Source: JAVBJN01 sp031546985
Lineage (GTDB): Bacteria > Bacteroidota > Bacteroidia > Chitinophagales > Chitinophagaceae
Length of the DNA stretch: 62,267 bases
Reading direction: 5' to 3'
Assembly: GCA_031546985.1 (NCBI GenBank)
Contig: JAVBJN010000027.1
Coordinates: 1-62,267 of the forward strand
Below the pieces are notes generated by a model. The model was given only the letters and a program-made list of their open reading frames with translations, had not been told where the DNA came from and ran no database searches. Position numbers and translations under genes: made by a program. Of this stretch, positions 16,067 through 24,947 are shown in pieces (position 1 is the stretch's first letter; each line of letters opens with the position of its first letter).

Positions 16067-17162
16067 GCTGGTTGGGATTCTGGTATTTGCCTTTGGGGGG
16101 TGGTGCTTCGCCAAAATTAGACAAGGAAATGCCCAGCAAGCGCACTGGCTTGCCTTCGGGCTCGGTGCCAGCCAGCAATTGGTACGCCGCGTTTTCTATC
16201 TGTTGCAACCCATCTACCGGGTATGGAAAGGACTGGTTGCGGGTTATTTGCCGGAAATCGGCATACTTAATCTTCAGTGTGATGGTTCTGCCTTTGAGTT
16301 GGTAGCGTTGCAACCGCTCGTGCACAATAGCTGCAATTTTACTCAGTTCGTTGTTCATATCCTCCGTAGCCGTAAGGTCAAAAGGAAAAGTATCTTCCGC
16401 GCCCATCGATTTGGTTTCGCGGTGGGGTTGTACCGGGCGGTTATCTATACCCCGCACAATGCTGTAATAGAATTTACCGGTTTTACCAAAGTGGCGAATC
16501 AGTTCTTCTTCGGTTAGTTTTTTAAGATCGGCCCCGGTGTGCAGGCCCATATTCTTCATTTTCTCGGCGGTAACTTTACCTACGCCAAAAAACTTTTCTA
16601 CCGGCAATTGTTCCATAAACCCGGTAATAGACGAAGGGCCTATAAACGTGAGTCCGTCCGGCTTGTTCAGGTCCGAAGCTATTTTAGCTACAAATTTGTT
16701 GATAGAAACACCAGCAGAGGCCGTTAGTTGCAGTTCTTCATGTATGGCCAGTTTAATTTGCCTGGCTATCTCAATTGCCGATCCAATGTTTTGTTTATCC
16801 TCGGTTACATCCAGGTAGGCCTCGTCGAGCGATAGTGGTTCTATCAGGTCGGTATACCGCCGGAAAATCTCCCGGATTTTTTGCGATACCTCTTTGTAAA
16901 CAGGGAACCGTGGCTTTACAAACAGTACATCGGGGCACAGTTGGATGGCCCTTTTAGAAGGCATAGCCGATTTAATGCCAAATTTGCGGGCTTCATAACT
17001 GGCAGTGGCCACCACACCGCCACGACCCTCTGGTGAGCCGCCCACCGCAATGGGTTTGCCCCTGTACGCAGGGTTATCCCGCTGCTCTACAGAAGCATAA
17101 AAAGCATCCATATCAATGTGGATAATCTTGCGGTGCGCGGTATAGGGCTGGTGGTCGGTCAT
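16053..17162 (-). CDS. dinB: DNA polymerase IV (Y family)
   Basis: This 369-residue translesion DNA polymerase shows HIDMDAFYASVEQ (Asp17), the second catalytic pair SLDEAYLDVT (Asp113, Glu114), a helix-hairpin-helix region (GVGKVTAEKM) and the little-finger domain. It ends in QLTLF, the beta-clamp-binding peptide, exactly at the C-terminus. The start at 17162 (MTDHQPYTAH) is used; a longer open frame to 17297 runs into R4 repeat sequence and adds no family residues. It overlaps the convergent membrane protein gene by 14 bp. No SOS box was recognised. Confidence 0.95.
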   Translation of the reverse strand: MTDHQPYTAHRKIIHIDMDAFYASVEQRDNPAYRGKPIAVGGSPEGRGGVVATASYEARKFGIKSAMPSKRAIQLCPDVLFVKPRFPVYKEVSQKIREIFRRYTDLIEPLSLDEAYLDVTEDKQNIGSAIEIARQIKLAIHEELQLTASAGVSINKFVAKIASDLNKPDGLTFIGPSSITGFMEQLPVEKFFGVGKVTAEKMKNMGLHTGADLKKLTEEELIRHFGKTGKFYYSIVRGIDNRPVQPHRETKSMGAEDTFPFDLTATEDMNNELSKIAAIVHERLQRYQLKGRTITLKIKYADFRQITRNQSFPYPVDGLQQIENAAYQLLAGTEPEGKPVRLLGISLSNFGEAPPPKGKYQNPNQLTLF

Positions 17163-17461
17163 GGGGTAGTCTGCAAAGTTAAGATCATTTGGGTTCCGGC
17201 ACTCCGGCACTTCGATAAGCTCAGTGACCTCCGTTTGGCTTGTCTGTATTGCTCGCCTGGCCGAAGGCAGACAAGTGCGGGGCTCGGTGGCTGGCACTTA
17301 ATTCGACAATCCAACAATCCTCAATCCGCTAATCCGGGCTTCGGCACTTCGACAAGCTCAGTGACCTTCGCTTAACTCAGGTATCCTCAATCCGCCAATC
17401 CGCCAATCCACAATCCGCCAATCCACAATTCTTTCCCTATTTTTGATCAAAATAACTCAGA
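17163..17461. repeat. R4 copies and short AATCCGCC tandem words
   Basis: Two R4 copies (CACTTCGATAAGCTCAGTGA near 17209 and CACTTCGACAAGCTCAGTGA near 17345) flank a GC-rich palindromic stretch. After these come several copies of AATCCGCC and AATCCAC (17390-17432). Related AATCCG words occur at 27088-27125. No gene is present; the last 30 bases lead into the DUF3347 gene. Confidence 0.7.
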
Positions 17462-18070
17462 ATGAAATCCTTATACCTCGTTGGAGCATTAGCCGCTGGT
17501 TTGTCTTTTACTGCTTGTCAGAACTCTGGTCACGAAGGACATGACCATAGCAATACCGCCGCAACCGAAACGCCTGTAACCAAACAAGCAGGCAATGCAT
17601 ACTCCGAAGTTTTTAATACCAGTTACAATGCCGTGCTCGATCAGTATATGGTGGTAAAAGACGCGCTGGTAAAAACCAATGCTGCCGCTGCCGATAGCGG
17701 TGCAAACGGCCTGGTTGCCGCGCTGGATGCATTGGCCATTACCGAACTCAAAGCCGATAGCGGTAAAATGACGATGGTAAAACAGGATGCCGATAGCCTG
17801 CGCATTTACACCCAGCAATTGCTGGCCGTGCAAAACGATCCTAAATGCGAAAAGAAGCGCGCTGCTTTTGAATTCGTTTCCAATAAACTGTATGCCAATG
17901 TGCAGGCGCTGGGCCTGAAAAACCGCACGGTATACCGTCAGTATTGCCCAATGGCATTTAACGATAAGGGCGCTTACTGGCTGAGCAACGATGCCAAAGT
18001 AATGAACCCTTACTTCGGTAACCGAATGTTGCATTGCGGTGAAGTAACGGATACGCTGGCTTTCCAATAA
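17462..18070 (+). CDS. DUF3347-family lipoprotein, probable metal-related
   Basis: This 202-residue protein has a lipoprotein signal peptide (expected lipid Cys19) followed by a His-rich segment HEGHDH. The rest matches DUF3347: an alpha-helical domain (45-145) and a conserved C-terminal block (YCPMAFNDKGAYWL, then NPYFGNRMLHCG) containing two cysteines. DUF3347 domains are found with CusB-like copper and heavy-metal efflux proteins, and the His/Cys content fits metal binding, but this is an inference. The TonB receptor gene follows 50 bp downstream on the same strand. Confidence 0.85.
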   Translation: MKSLYLVGALAAGLSFTACQNSGHEGHDHSNTAATETPVTKQAGNAYSEVFNTSYNAVLDQYMVVKDALVKTNAAAADSGANGLVAALDALAITELKADSGKMTMVKQDADSLRIYTQQLLAVQNDPKCEKKRAAFEFVSNKLYANVQALGLKNRTVYRQYCPMAFNDKGAYWLSNDAKVMNPYFGNRMLHCGEVTDTLAFQ

Positions 18071-18120
18071 ACCTCGATCGCTCATCTTAGCAGCCGTTAC
18101 CAATACCGAATAACCGATTT

Positions 18121-20487
18121 ATGTTGAAAGTACTTTCCGGCTTTACCACTTTACTGGTCCTGGTATGGATTCCGTTTGGTTTGCTGGCACAAAATAAAGT
18201 AACCCTGAGCGGGTACATGCGCGATGCCGGCAACGGGGAAAACCTGGTGGCGGCAAGTGTGTTTGTAAAAGAGCTGAACACCGGTGCCAAAACCAATAAC
18301 TATGGGTTTTACTCCCTCACCATTCCGGCAGGGGAGTATAATTTCAGGTTTACCTATGTTGGCTACGAAACCAAGTGGGTAAAAATGAGTGTAGACAAGG
18401 ATACCCGGTTAAACCTGGAGTTGCCACAACGGGGGTATGAAACCAAAGAAGTGGTGATCAAAGACCAGCGGAAAGACGAAAATGTGAAGAGTACCGAAAT
18501 GGGCATGGTTAAGCTGGGTATGGAGCAGGTCAAAGCCCTGCCGGTAGTATTTGGCGAAACCGATATTCTTAAAGCATTACAGCTTACACCCGGCGTAAAA
18601 TCGGGTGGCGAAGGGCAGGCCGGCATTTATGTGCGTGGTGGTGGCCCAGATCAAAACCTGCTGTTGCTCGATGAAGCGGTGGTGTACAATCCAGGGCACC
18701 TGTTTGGCTTCTTCTCGGTGTTTAATCCCGATGCGGTTAAAGATATTTCACTCACCAAAGGCCCTATGGCTGCCAATTACGGCGGCAGGTTGTCGTCGGT
18801 GGTAGATGTGTCTATGCGCGAAGGCAACAGCAAAAAATTCCAGGTGGATGGGGGCCTGGGTTTGATCGCCTCACGGCTGGCCATACAAGGCCCTATTGTA
18901 AAAGACAAAGGCTCCTTTATCATTACCGGGCGCAGAACCTATATTGATGCGGTGTCTAAATTATTTGTAGGCAAACGCAGCGAACTTGCGGGCGGCATCC
19001 CTTACCGTTTTTATGATGTAAATGCCAAGCTGAACTATAAATTCTCCGACAAAGACCGCGTATACCTGAGTGGTTATTTTGGTAAGGATTTGTTCAATTT
19101 TACGAGTGCCGAGCGTACTTTCTCTGCCAAAATTCCCTGGGGCAATACCACCGGAACCCTGCGCTGGAACCACCTGTTTAGTGATAAATTGTTTGTAAAC
19201 ACCACACTGGTGTACAACGATTATAATTTCTCGTTTTCGGCCAAGCAAAACGATTTCGACATTAAGCTGTCGTCCGGTATCCGCGATCTCAATGCCAAAG
19301 TAGATTTTGACTACTACAGCAGCTTTAAGCACAACTTTAAATTTGGTGGCGCGTATACCTACCATACTTTTATTCCCAATACCGTTTCGGGCAAGAGCGG
19401 CCAGGTGGCTTTCAGCCCCGAAGATGCCATTAAAAAATATGCCCACGAGGGCGGGGTGTATGTACTCGACGAATTTGAGCCTTTTTCCTGGCTGGAAGTG
19501 AACGCAGGCTTGCGTTACAGCTTTTTTGTGCAAACGGGGCCTTACACGCAGTTTACCTACAACCAAAGCCAGAAGGTAGATAGTGTGTCATATGGCGCAG
19601 GAGAAGTGGTAAAGGCTTTTGGCGGGCTGGAACCCCGCTTAACCACCCGTATCTCGCTCGATCGCCAAACCTCCCTTAAACTGGGTGTAGCGCGCACCAA
19701 CCAATACATACACCTGGTGAGCAATAACGGAACCACGCTGCCCACCGATCTGTGGATACCCAGCACGGCGCTCATACAGCCGCAGCATGCCTGGCAATAC
19801 TCTGCGGGTGCGTTCCGCAATTTTAAAGACAATATGTTCGAAACCTCGCTGGAGGTGTACTATAAAAAGATGGAAAACCTCATTGAGTACCGCAACGGCT
19901 ATATTCCCAGCAGCATACGCGATGTGGAGTACGACCTCGTGCGGGGCAATGGGGAGGCATATGGAGCAGAGCTGTTCCTGAACAAGGTAAAAGGCCGCTG
20001 GACCGGCTGGATAGGCTACACACTGGCCTGGACCTACCGCACCTTTCCAGACCTGAACTATGGTAAAAGTTACCCGGCCAAGTACGACCGCCGCCACGAT
20101 TTAAGCATCGTGCAGAGTTACGAACTCAACAAAAAATGGCGTTTGTCTGCCGTGTTTGTCTACAGCTCCGGCAACCTGGTTACACTGCCTACCGGCTTTA
20201 TGACCATCAGCGGGCAATTGGTACCCATTTACGACCAGATCAACAATTACCGCCTGCCGGCTTACCACAGGCTCGATCTGGCTGCGGTGTACACCCCCAA
20301 ACGCAAGATGTTTAAAAAGGTAACCAACTCGTTTACCTTCTCGGTATACAACGTGTACAGCCGCATGAATCCTTATTTCTTCTATCCTGAATACCGTGGC
20401 GACATCAACAAAGGATATGAGATTAAAGTAAAATCGGTAGCCATCTTCCCCATACTGCCCAGCATAACCTGGGATTTCAAATTTTAG
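18121..20487 (+). CDS. TonB-dependent outer membrane receptor with N-terminal carboxypeptidase-like domain
   Basis: This 788-residue receptor has a signal peptide (ending LLAQ), a CarboxypepD_reg-like domain (about 28-105), a plug domain (about 120-235, with GIYVRGGGPDQNLLLLDEA and GRLSSVVDVSMREG) and a C-terminal 22-strand barrel ending in Phe. It should import a ligand with energy from TonB-ExbB-ExbD. The substrate is unknown. No SusD partner is present, so a glycan-uptake role is less likely. The DUF3347 lipoprotein upstream hints at a metal link, but this is weak. Confidence 0.93.
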   Translation: MLKVLSGFTTLLVLVWIPFGLLAQNKVTLSGYMRDAGNGENLVAASVFVKELNTGAKTNNYGFYSLTIPAGEYNFRFTYVGYETKWVKMSVDKDTRLNLELPQRGYETKEVVIKDQRKDENVKSTEMGMVKLGMEQVKALPVVFGETDILKALQLTPGVKSGGEGQAGIYVRGGGPDQNLLLLDEAVVYNPGHLFGFFSVFNPDAVKDISLTKGPMAANYGGRLSSVVDVSMREGNSKKFQVDGGLGLIASRLAIQGPIVKDKGSFIITGRRTYIDAVSKLFVGKRSELAGGIPYRFYDVNAKLNYKFSDKDRVYLSGYFGKDLFNFTSAERTFSAKIPWGNTTGTLRWNHLFSDKLFVNTTLVYNDYNFSFSAKQNDFDIKLSSGIRDLNAKVDFDYYSSFKHNFKFGGAYTYHTFIPNTVSGKSGQVAFSPEDAIKKYAHEGGVYVLDEFEPFSWLEVNAGLRYSFFVQTGPYTQFTYNQSQKVDSVSYGAGEVVKAFGGLEPRLTTRISLDRQTSLKLGVARTNQYIHLVSNNGTTLPTDLWIPSTALIQPQHAWQYSAGAFRNFKDNMFETSLEVYYKKMENLIEYRNGYIPSSIRDVEYDLVRGNGEAYGAELFLNKVKGRWTGWIGYTLAWTYRTFPDLNYGKSYPAKYDRRHDLSIVQSYELNKKWRLSAVFVYSSGNLVTLPTGFMTISGQLVPIYDQINNYRLPAYHRLDLAAVYTPKRKMFKKVTNSFTFSVYNVYSRMNPYFFYPEYRGDINKGYEIKVKSVAIFPILPSITWDFKF

Positions 20488-20567
20488 TACTTATTCATCT
20501 TATTTTATACGTAATTAGATTGTATATGTAGGGATTGGTATGTATTTTACCATGATAACAACAAGGC

Positions 20568-22040
20568 ATGGTTAAATTTTACCCGAATCGTCTCCCTATT
20601 TACTGCACATTGGCGTTTTTAACGCCCTTTACGGCATTCGCACAAGGCAGTCAGCCAAAAGCCCTGACCCACCAGCAGGCGCTTAATGCTAAAAAGCTAA
20701 AGGAAATAAAGGCCCTGCTGGCCGAAAGAACCTGCGATAAAAAAGCCAACCTGGTTACGAACTATTTCTTTACCGACACCGTAGCCAAAATTCAAAACAC
20801 CATCAGCGGTAGCAGCATTAAAGATGGTAAGCTGGCGGCTACCTCGGCCAGTATCGACGAAAAGAGTATAACGGTAAATGTGGGCTTTGCTATGATTCCC
20901 GAATTTATAGACGGGCAAATCAACCTGTCGGGCAGGAGCGAAGATGGTTTTCTTAAAGTGTTTGAAGGCGGGCAGTACCAAAAGACCATTGGCGTGGGTG
21001 GCACGTTCAATATTTTTACCAAAAATGCTAAGGCAAAATTCTATTGCCGCAGCTGGAACCTGCAGCACAACCAGCTTAATGCTTACAGCAAACGTATGCC
21101 GCTCACCGGCGATAAAGCGGCAGCCTTGCAAAAGAATTACAGCGAAAAACTAATTCAATTTGCTGCTGCGCATGCCTTATTGAAACAAATGCAATCGCGC
21201 CTGGTAGACCTTGATGCCCGCTCGGAAAAAGAAATGGCAGCACTGGCCGATTATGATGCATTGCGTAAAGAACTGGCTCCGGTTTTACCCGCTAATTTTG
21301 ATAACCTTACTGCCGAAGCTGCCGATGCGGTGCTTAAACGATTAACCGCAAAGGAGAATGCCGATAAAATGGCTAAGCTGCTCTATGAAACGGCCTGGCT
21401 GCAAGGTATAGACAGCATTCAGAGCCTGGCCAAATGGAACAGTTTCTCGCTCAACTGGATTACACTTAAAGGCGGCTGGGAGCAACAGAAATACGAATAC
21501 CTCAATGCTTCATTTGCTTCGGGCACCGATGTATATACCGACAACTATTTTACAGGTTCTATAGCTTGGAACTGGCTTTGGAGCGATAAAAAGCGCAGGT
21601 TCAATTTGTGGGTATCGCCTACCGTAAAAGTAGATACCAAACGCGATTTTTCGGGCAATGCCATGCACCTTGTGCAAGGTGCGCCGTATGTGCTGGGCGC
21701 CGATACATTTACCCATATCACCAAAGACTGGCAGCTGTACAACGCCATTCCTGATGGCCGTACCTCTTTTACCATAGAATTGCCGGTATCGGTTTATTTT
21801 CCCAAAGCCTATTGTGGCCTGGATGTGGCAGTGCATACCGGTTTAACAGAAGGGACAGATAAGCTAGGTGGCCGCATCGGCATTTATGTGCCGGTACAGG
21901 TATCCGAAGGCAACGCGGTGGTTATAGAGCCGCTAATGCGCTTCAAAAACCTGACCCAAACGGGTGGCGATTTCTGGAAAGACCGTGTAGCTTTTGGTTT
22001 TAACCTGAGTGTAACCATTCCCGAGTTTATGAAACAATAG
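20568..22040 (+). CDS. Unrecognised exported protein, helical middle and likely beta-barrel C-terminus
   Basis: This 490-residue protein has a signal peptide of about 25 residues (ending AFAQ). Residues 25-170 include beta-rich stretches. Residues about 175-270 are charged and helical, probably coiled coil. The last 200 residues have alternating aromatic strands (WNWLWSDKKRRFNLWVSP) and short turns like an outer membrane barrel, but the last residues (TIPEFMKQ) lack a terminal aromatic. No known family was recognised. It lies 80 bp after the TonB receptor on the same strand and may be co-transcribed with it. Confidence 0.8.
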   Translation: MVKFYPNRLPIYCTLAFLTPFTAFAQGSQPKALTHQQALNAKKLKEIKALLAERTCDKKANLVTNYFFTDTVAKIQNTISGSSIKDGKLAATSASIDEKSITVNVGFAMIPEFIDGQINLSGRSEDGFLKVFEGGQYQKTIGVGGTFNIFTKNAKAKFYCRSWNLQHNQLNAYSKRMPLTGDKAAALQKNYSEKLIQFAAAHALLKQMQSRLVDLDARSEKEMAALADYDALRKELAPVLPANFDNLTAEAADAVLKRLTAKENADKMAKLLYETAWLQGIDSIQSLAKWNSFSLNWITLKGGWEQQKYEYLNASFASGTDVYTDNYFTGSIAWNWLWSDKKRRFNLWVSPTVKVDTKRDFSGNAMHLVQGAPYVLGADTFTHITKDWQLYNAIPDGRTSFTIELPVSVYFPKAYCGLDVAVHTGLTEGTDKLGGRIGIYVPVQVSEGNAVVIEPLMRFKNLTQTGGDFWKDRVAFGFNLSVTIPEFMKQ

Positions 22041-22110
22041 GCTGGGAGCGGGTAGTAGCAGGTATTTAAAATATATTTCCGGCCTTTTCTCACAATCTCA
22101 ACTCCTGTAG

Positions 22111-22118
22111 TAAATTTG
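22111..22118 (+). promoter_or_regulatory. Possible -7 element upstream of thrS
   Basis: TAAATTTG matches TAnnTTTG, but the expected TTTG about 20 nt upstream is replaced by TTCT. The thrS start is 61 nt downstream. The leader has no T-box-like antiterminator, as expected outside Firmicutes. Confidence 0.35.
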
Positions 22119-22178
22119 TAGTTTTAGTACCGGCCCTGTGGCTGGGATATTTGTTATAGATCGCGTTATATTTATTGT

Positions 22179-24110
22179 ATGATCAACATTACTTTTCCAG
22201 ATGGTGCCGTGCGGCAGTATGCCCCGGGCAGCAGCGCAATGGACATTGCCAAATCCATCAGCGAAGGACTGGCCCGTAAGGTGCTGGCCGCTGAGGTAGA
22301 CGGTGAGGTGTGGGATGCCACCCGCCCGATTGATAAAGATGCAAAACTGAAATTACTGACGTGGGACGATAAAGGCGCTAAATCAACGTTCTGGCACAGC
22401 TCGGCTCACTTGATGGCCGAAGCGCTGGAAGCATTATACCCTGGTGTAAAACTGGGTATCGGACCTTCAATTGAAAGTGGATTCTACTACGATATTGACC
22501 TGGGCGACCGCCAGATTGGCGAAGAAGACCTGGCCCAGATCGAAGCCAAAATGAAAGAACTGGCCAAAACCGGCAGCACCTACACCCGCAAAGATGTATC
22601 TAAGGCCGACGCCATTCAATACTTTACAGAAAAACAGGATGAGTATAAGCTGGAGCTGATCGATGGCCTGGCCGATGGTAGTATTACTTTTTACACACAA
22701 GGTAATTTTACCGATCTGTGCCGTGGTCCGCACATTCCCAACACATCGCCCATCAAAGCCATTAAGCTTACCAATATTGCAGGTGCTTACTGGAGAGGCG
22801 ATGAAAAGCGTAAAATGCTTACCCGTATCTACGGCATTACTTTCCCTAACCAGAAAGAGCTGGACGAATACCTGGTACTGATCGAAGAAGCTAAAAAACG
22901 CGACCACCGTAAGCTGGGTAAAGAGCTGGAGCTGTTTGCCTTTAGCGAAAAAGTGGGTATGGGCCTGCCTTTATGGTTGCCCAAAGGCGCTATGCTGCGC
23001 GAGCGTTTGCAGAATTTCCTGCAGGGCGCGCAGATCGAGCGTGGTTACTTACCCGTTGTTACCCCGCATATCGGTAGCAAGCAGCTGTACGTAACTTCCG
23101 GCCACTGGGATAAATATGGCAAAGACAGTTTCCGCCCCATTACCACACCGCAGGAAGGTGAGGAGTACATGCTTAAGCCCATGAACTGCCCGCACCACTG
23201 CGAAATTTATAAAGCACAGCCCCGTTCTTACAAAGACCTGCCGCTGCGCCTTGCCGAGTTTGGTACTGTGTACCGTTATGAGCAACATGGTGAGCTTCAC
23301 GGGTTAACCCGCGTACGTGGTTTTTGCCAGGATGATGCCCACTTGTTCTGCCGTCCCGATCAGGTGAAGGAAGAATTTATGAAGGTGATCGACCTCGTGC
23401 TGCACGTGTTCCGCTCGCTCGACTTTAAGGATTTTACCGCACAGGTTTCTCTCCGCGATCCGGAAAATCCAGCCAAATACATCGGTACTGACGAAAACTG
23501 GGTAATTGCCGAACAGGCGATCATCGAATCTGCCGAAGAAAAAGGCTTGCCTTATGTGATCGAAACCGGCGAAGCTGCGTTTTATGGTCCTAAGCTCGAC
23601 TTTATGGTAAAAGATGCCCTGGGCCGCAAATGGCAGCTGGGTACCATCCAGGTAGATTACAATCTGCCAGAGCGCTTTGAACTTGAGTATGTAGGTAGCG
23701 ACAATGGCCGCCACCGTCCGGTAATGATTCACCGTGCGCCATTTGGTTCATTGGAGCGTTTCATTGCCGTACTTATTGAGCACTGCGCAGGTAAGTTCCC
23801 GCTGTGGCTGGCGCCTACCCAGGTTAAAATTCTGCCCATCAGCGACAAGTTTATGGAGTATGCAGAGGAAGTAAACCTGAAACTTCGCAAAGCCGGTATC
23901 CGTACCGAAATGGACGACCGAAATGAAAAAATAGGCCGTAAGATTCGCGATACAGAAATGGCTAAAGTGCCGTACATGCTGGTTTTGGGCGAAAAAGAAG
24001 CCCAGGATGGTACCGTTGCGGTACGTAAGCAAGGGCAGGGCGATCTGGGTGTGCAACCCATTGCCGATGTGCTGGCCATGTTACTCGAAGAAGTTGAAAA
24101 CAAACAATAA
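22179..24110 (+). CDS. thrS: Threonyl-tRNA synthetase
   Basis: This 643-residue enzyme charges tRNA-Thr with threonine. It has an N-terminal TGS domain (1-60), the editing domain with a HSSAHLMAEAL motif (about 70-220), the class II catalytic core (motif 2 FGTVYRYEQHGELHGL-RVRGF, and the zinc ligand Cys337 in MNCPHH) and an anticodon-binding domain (about 545-640). All expected elements and the full length are present. It lies upstream of infC on the same strand, the classical order, but a hairpin separates the two. Confidence 0.97.
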   Translation: MINITFPDGAVRQYAPGSSAMDIAKSISEGLARKVLAAEVDGEVWDATRPIDKDAKLKLLTWDDKGAKSTFWHSSAHLMAEALEALYPGVKLGIGPSIESGFYYDIDLGDRQIGEEDLAQIEAKMKELAKTGSTYTRKDVSKADAIQYFTEKQDEYKLELIDGLADGSITFYTQGNFTDLCRGPHIPNTSPIKAIKLTNIAGAYWRGDEKRKMLTRIYGITFPNQKELDEYLVLIEEAKKRDHRKLGKELELFAFSEKVGMGLPLWLPKGAMLRERLQNFLQGAQIERGYLPVVTPHIGSKQLYVTSGHWDKYGKDSFRPITTPQEGEEYMLKPMNCPHHCEIYKAQPRSYKDLPLRLAEFGTVYRYEQHGELHGLTRVRGFCQDDAHLFCRPDQVKEEFMKVIDLVLHVFRSLDFKDFTAQVSLRDPENPAKYIGTDENWVIAEQAIIESAEEKGLPYVIETGEAAFYGPKLDFMVKDALGRKWQLGTIQVDYNLPERFELEYVGSDNGRHRPVMIHRAPFGSLERFIAVLIEHCAGKFPLWLAPTQVKILPISDKFMEYAEEVNLKLRKAGIRTEMDDRNEKIGRKIRDTEMAKVPYMLVLGEKEAQDGTVAVRKQGQGDLGVQPIADVLAMLLEEVENKQ

Positions 24111-24137
24111 ACTTCAGTGAATTGATTTTTAAGTGTT

Positions 24138-24182
24138 TAAAGCCCCGGTTGTCTTCCTGCCTGCAGGTGGTCCGGGGCTTTA
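24138..24182 (+). terminator. Hairpin between thrS and infC, probable terminator
   Basis: An 11-bp perfect stem (TAAAGCCCCGG against CCGGGGCTTTA) with an inner CCTG/CAGG pair, followed by GGCTTTTTA. It lies 28 nt after thrS, so infC probably depends mainly on its own promoter. Confidence 0.75.
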
Positions 24183-24231
24183 GGCTTTTTACATTTAACA
24201 CATGGCAAAAAAATACGTTACAGATTAGCGA

Positions 24232-24264
24232 TTTGTCGAATTTGCCAATTAAATACTATCTTTG
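24232..24264 (+). promoter_or_regulatory. Bacteroidetes-type promoter of infC
   Basis: TTTG (24232-24235), 21 nt, then TATCTTTG (24257-24264), both exact matches to the Bacteroidetes consensus. The infC start codon is 23 nt downstream, giving a short leader. Confidence 0.72.
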
Positions 24265-24286
24265 CAACCAATTTTAAAACTTATAA

Positions 24287-24841
24287 ATGCGTCCTAGAGG
24301 TAATTTTAACAGAGCACCCAGAAGAGTTGAGCCAGAACATCGTATCAATGACTACATTAGAGTAGCAGAAGTACGTTTGGTAGGCGAAAACATAGAACCC
24401 GGTGTATATTCAACTGATGAGGCTAAAAGAATGGCCCGAGAACTTGAAGTAGACCTGGTTGAAATTTCTCCAAATGCCGTACCACCGGTATGTCGCCTGG
24501 TAGATTACAAGAAATTCCTTTACGAGAAGAAGAAAAAAGATAAAGAACAGAAAGCCAAATCTGCCAAAAGCGAAGTAAAAGAAATCCGTTTTACGCCGAA
24601 TACCGACGACCACGATTTCGATTTTAAAGCCAAACACGCAGAAAAATTCCTGCAGGATGGCAACAAGGTTAAAGCTTATGTTCAGTTCCGCGGACGTGCT
24701 ATCATGTTCCAGGATCGTGGCGAGCTGCTGCTGCTCAAATTTGCTGAGCGCCTGGGCGAGCACGGACAACTCGAAGCAATGCCAAAGCTGGAAGGCCGCC
24801 GTATGATGGTGATCTTCAACCCTAAGGCTAAGAAGAAATAA
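24287..24841 (+). CDS. infC: Translation initiation factor IF-3
   Basis: This 184-residue factor binds the 30S subunit and checks start-codon pairing. The N-domain (INDYIRVAEVRLVGENIEPGVYST), the lysine-rich linker (KKKKDKEQKAK) and the C-domain (EIRFTPNTDDHDFDFKAKHAEKFL) are complete. It starts with ATG, unlike the rare AUU/AUC start used for autoregulation in enterobacteria. The ribosomal protein genes rpmI and rplT, which usually follow infC, are missing here; a terminator and an unrelated gene follow. Confidence 0.97.
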   Translation: MRPRGNFNRAPRRVEPEHRINDYIRVAEVRLVGENIEPGVYSTDEAKRMARELEVDLVEISPNAVPPVCRLVDYKKFLYEKKKKDKEQKAKSAKSEVKEIRFTPNTDDHDFDFKAKHAEKFLQDGNKVKAYVQFRGRAIMFQDRGELLLLKFAERLGEHGQLEAMPKLEGRRMMVIFNPKAKKK

Positions 24842-24860
24842 TTTCCTGTAATTACTATAT

Positions 24861-24899
24861 AAAGGCTGCTCCTGCAACAACTGCGGGAGTGGCCTTTTT
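24861..24899 (+). terminator. Terminator of infC
   Basis: An imperfect stem (AAAGGCTGCTCCTGC against GCGGGAGTGGCCTTT, with wobble pairs) is followed by TTC and begins 20 nt after the infC stop. It closes the infC transcript before any ribosomal protein gene. Confidence 0.75.
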
Positions 24900-24947
24900 C
24901 CGTTTGCGCAATATTTTGGTATTTTGAAGGCCAAACCACCTGTCCTG

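Noticed and set aside
22041..22178. A possible attenuator or T-box in the thrS leader
   Set aside because: No stable long hairpin or T-box core was seen, and T-boxes are not expected in Bacteroidota.
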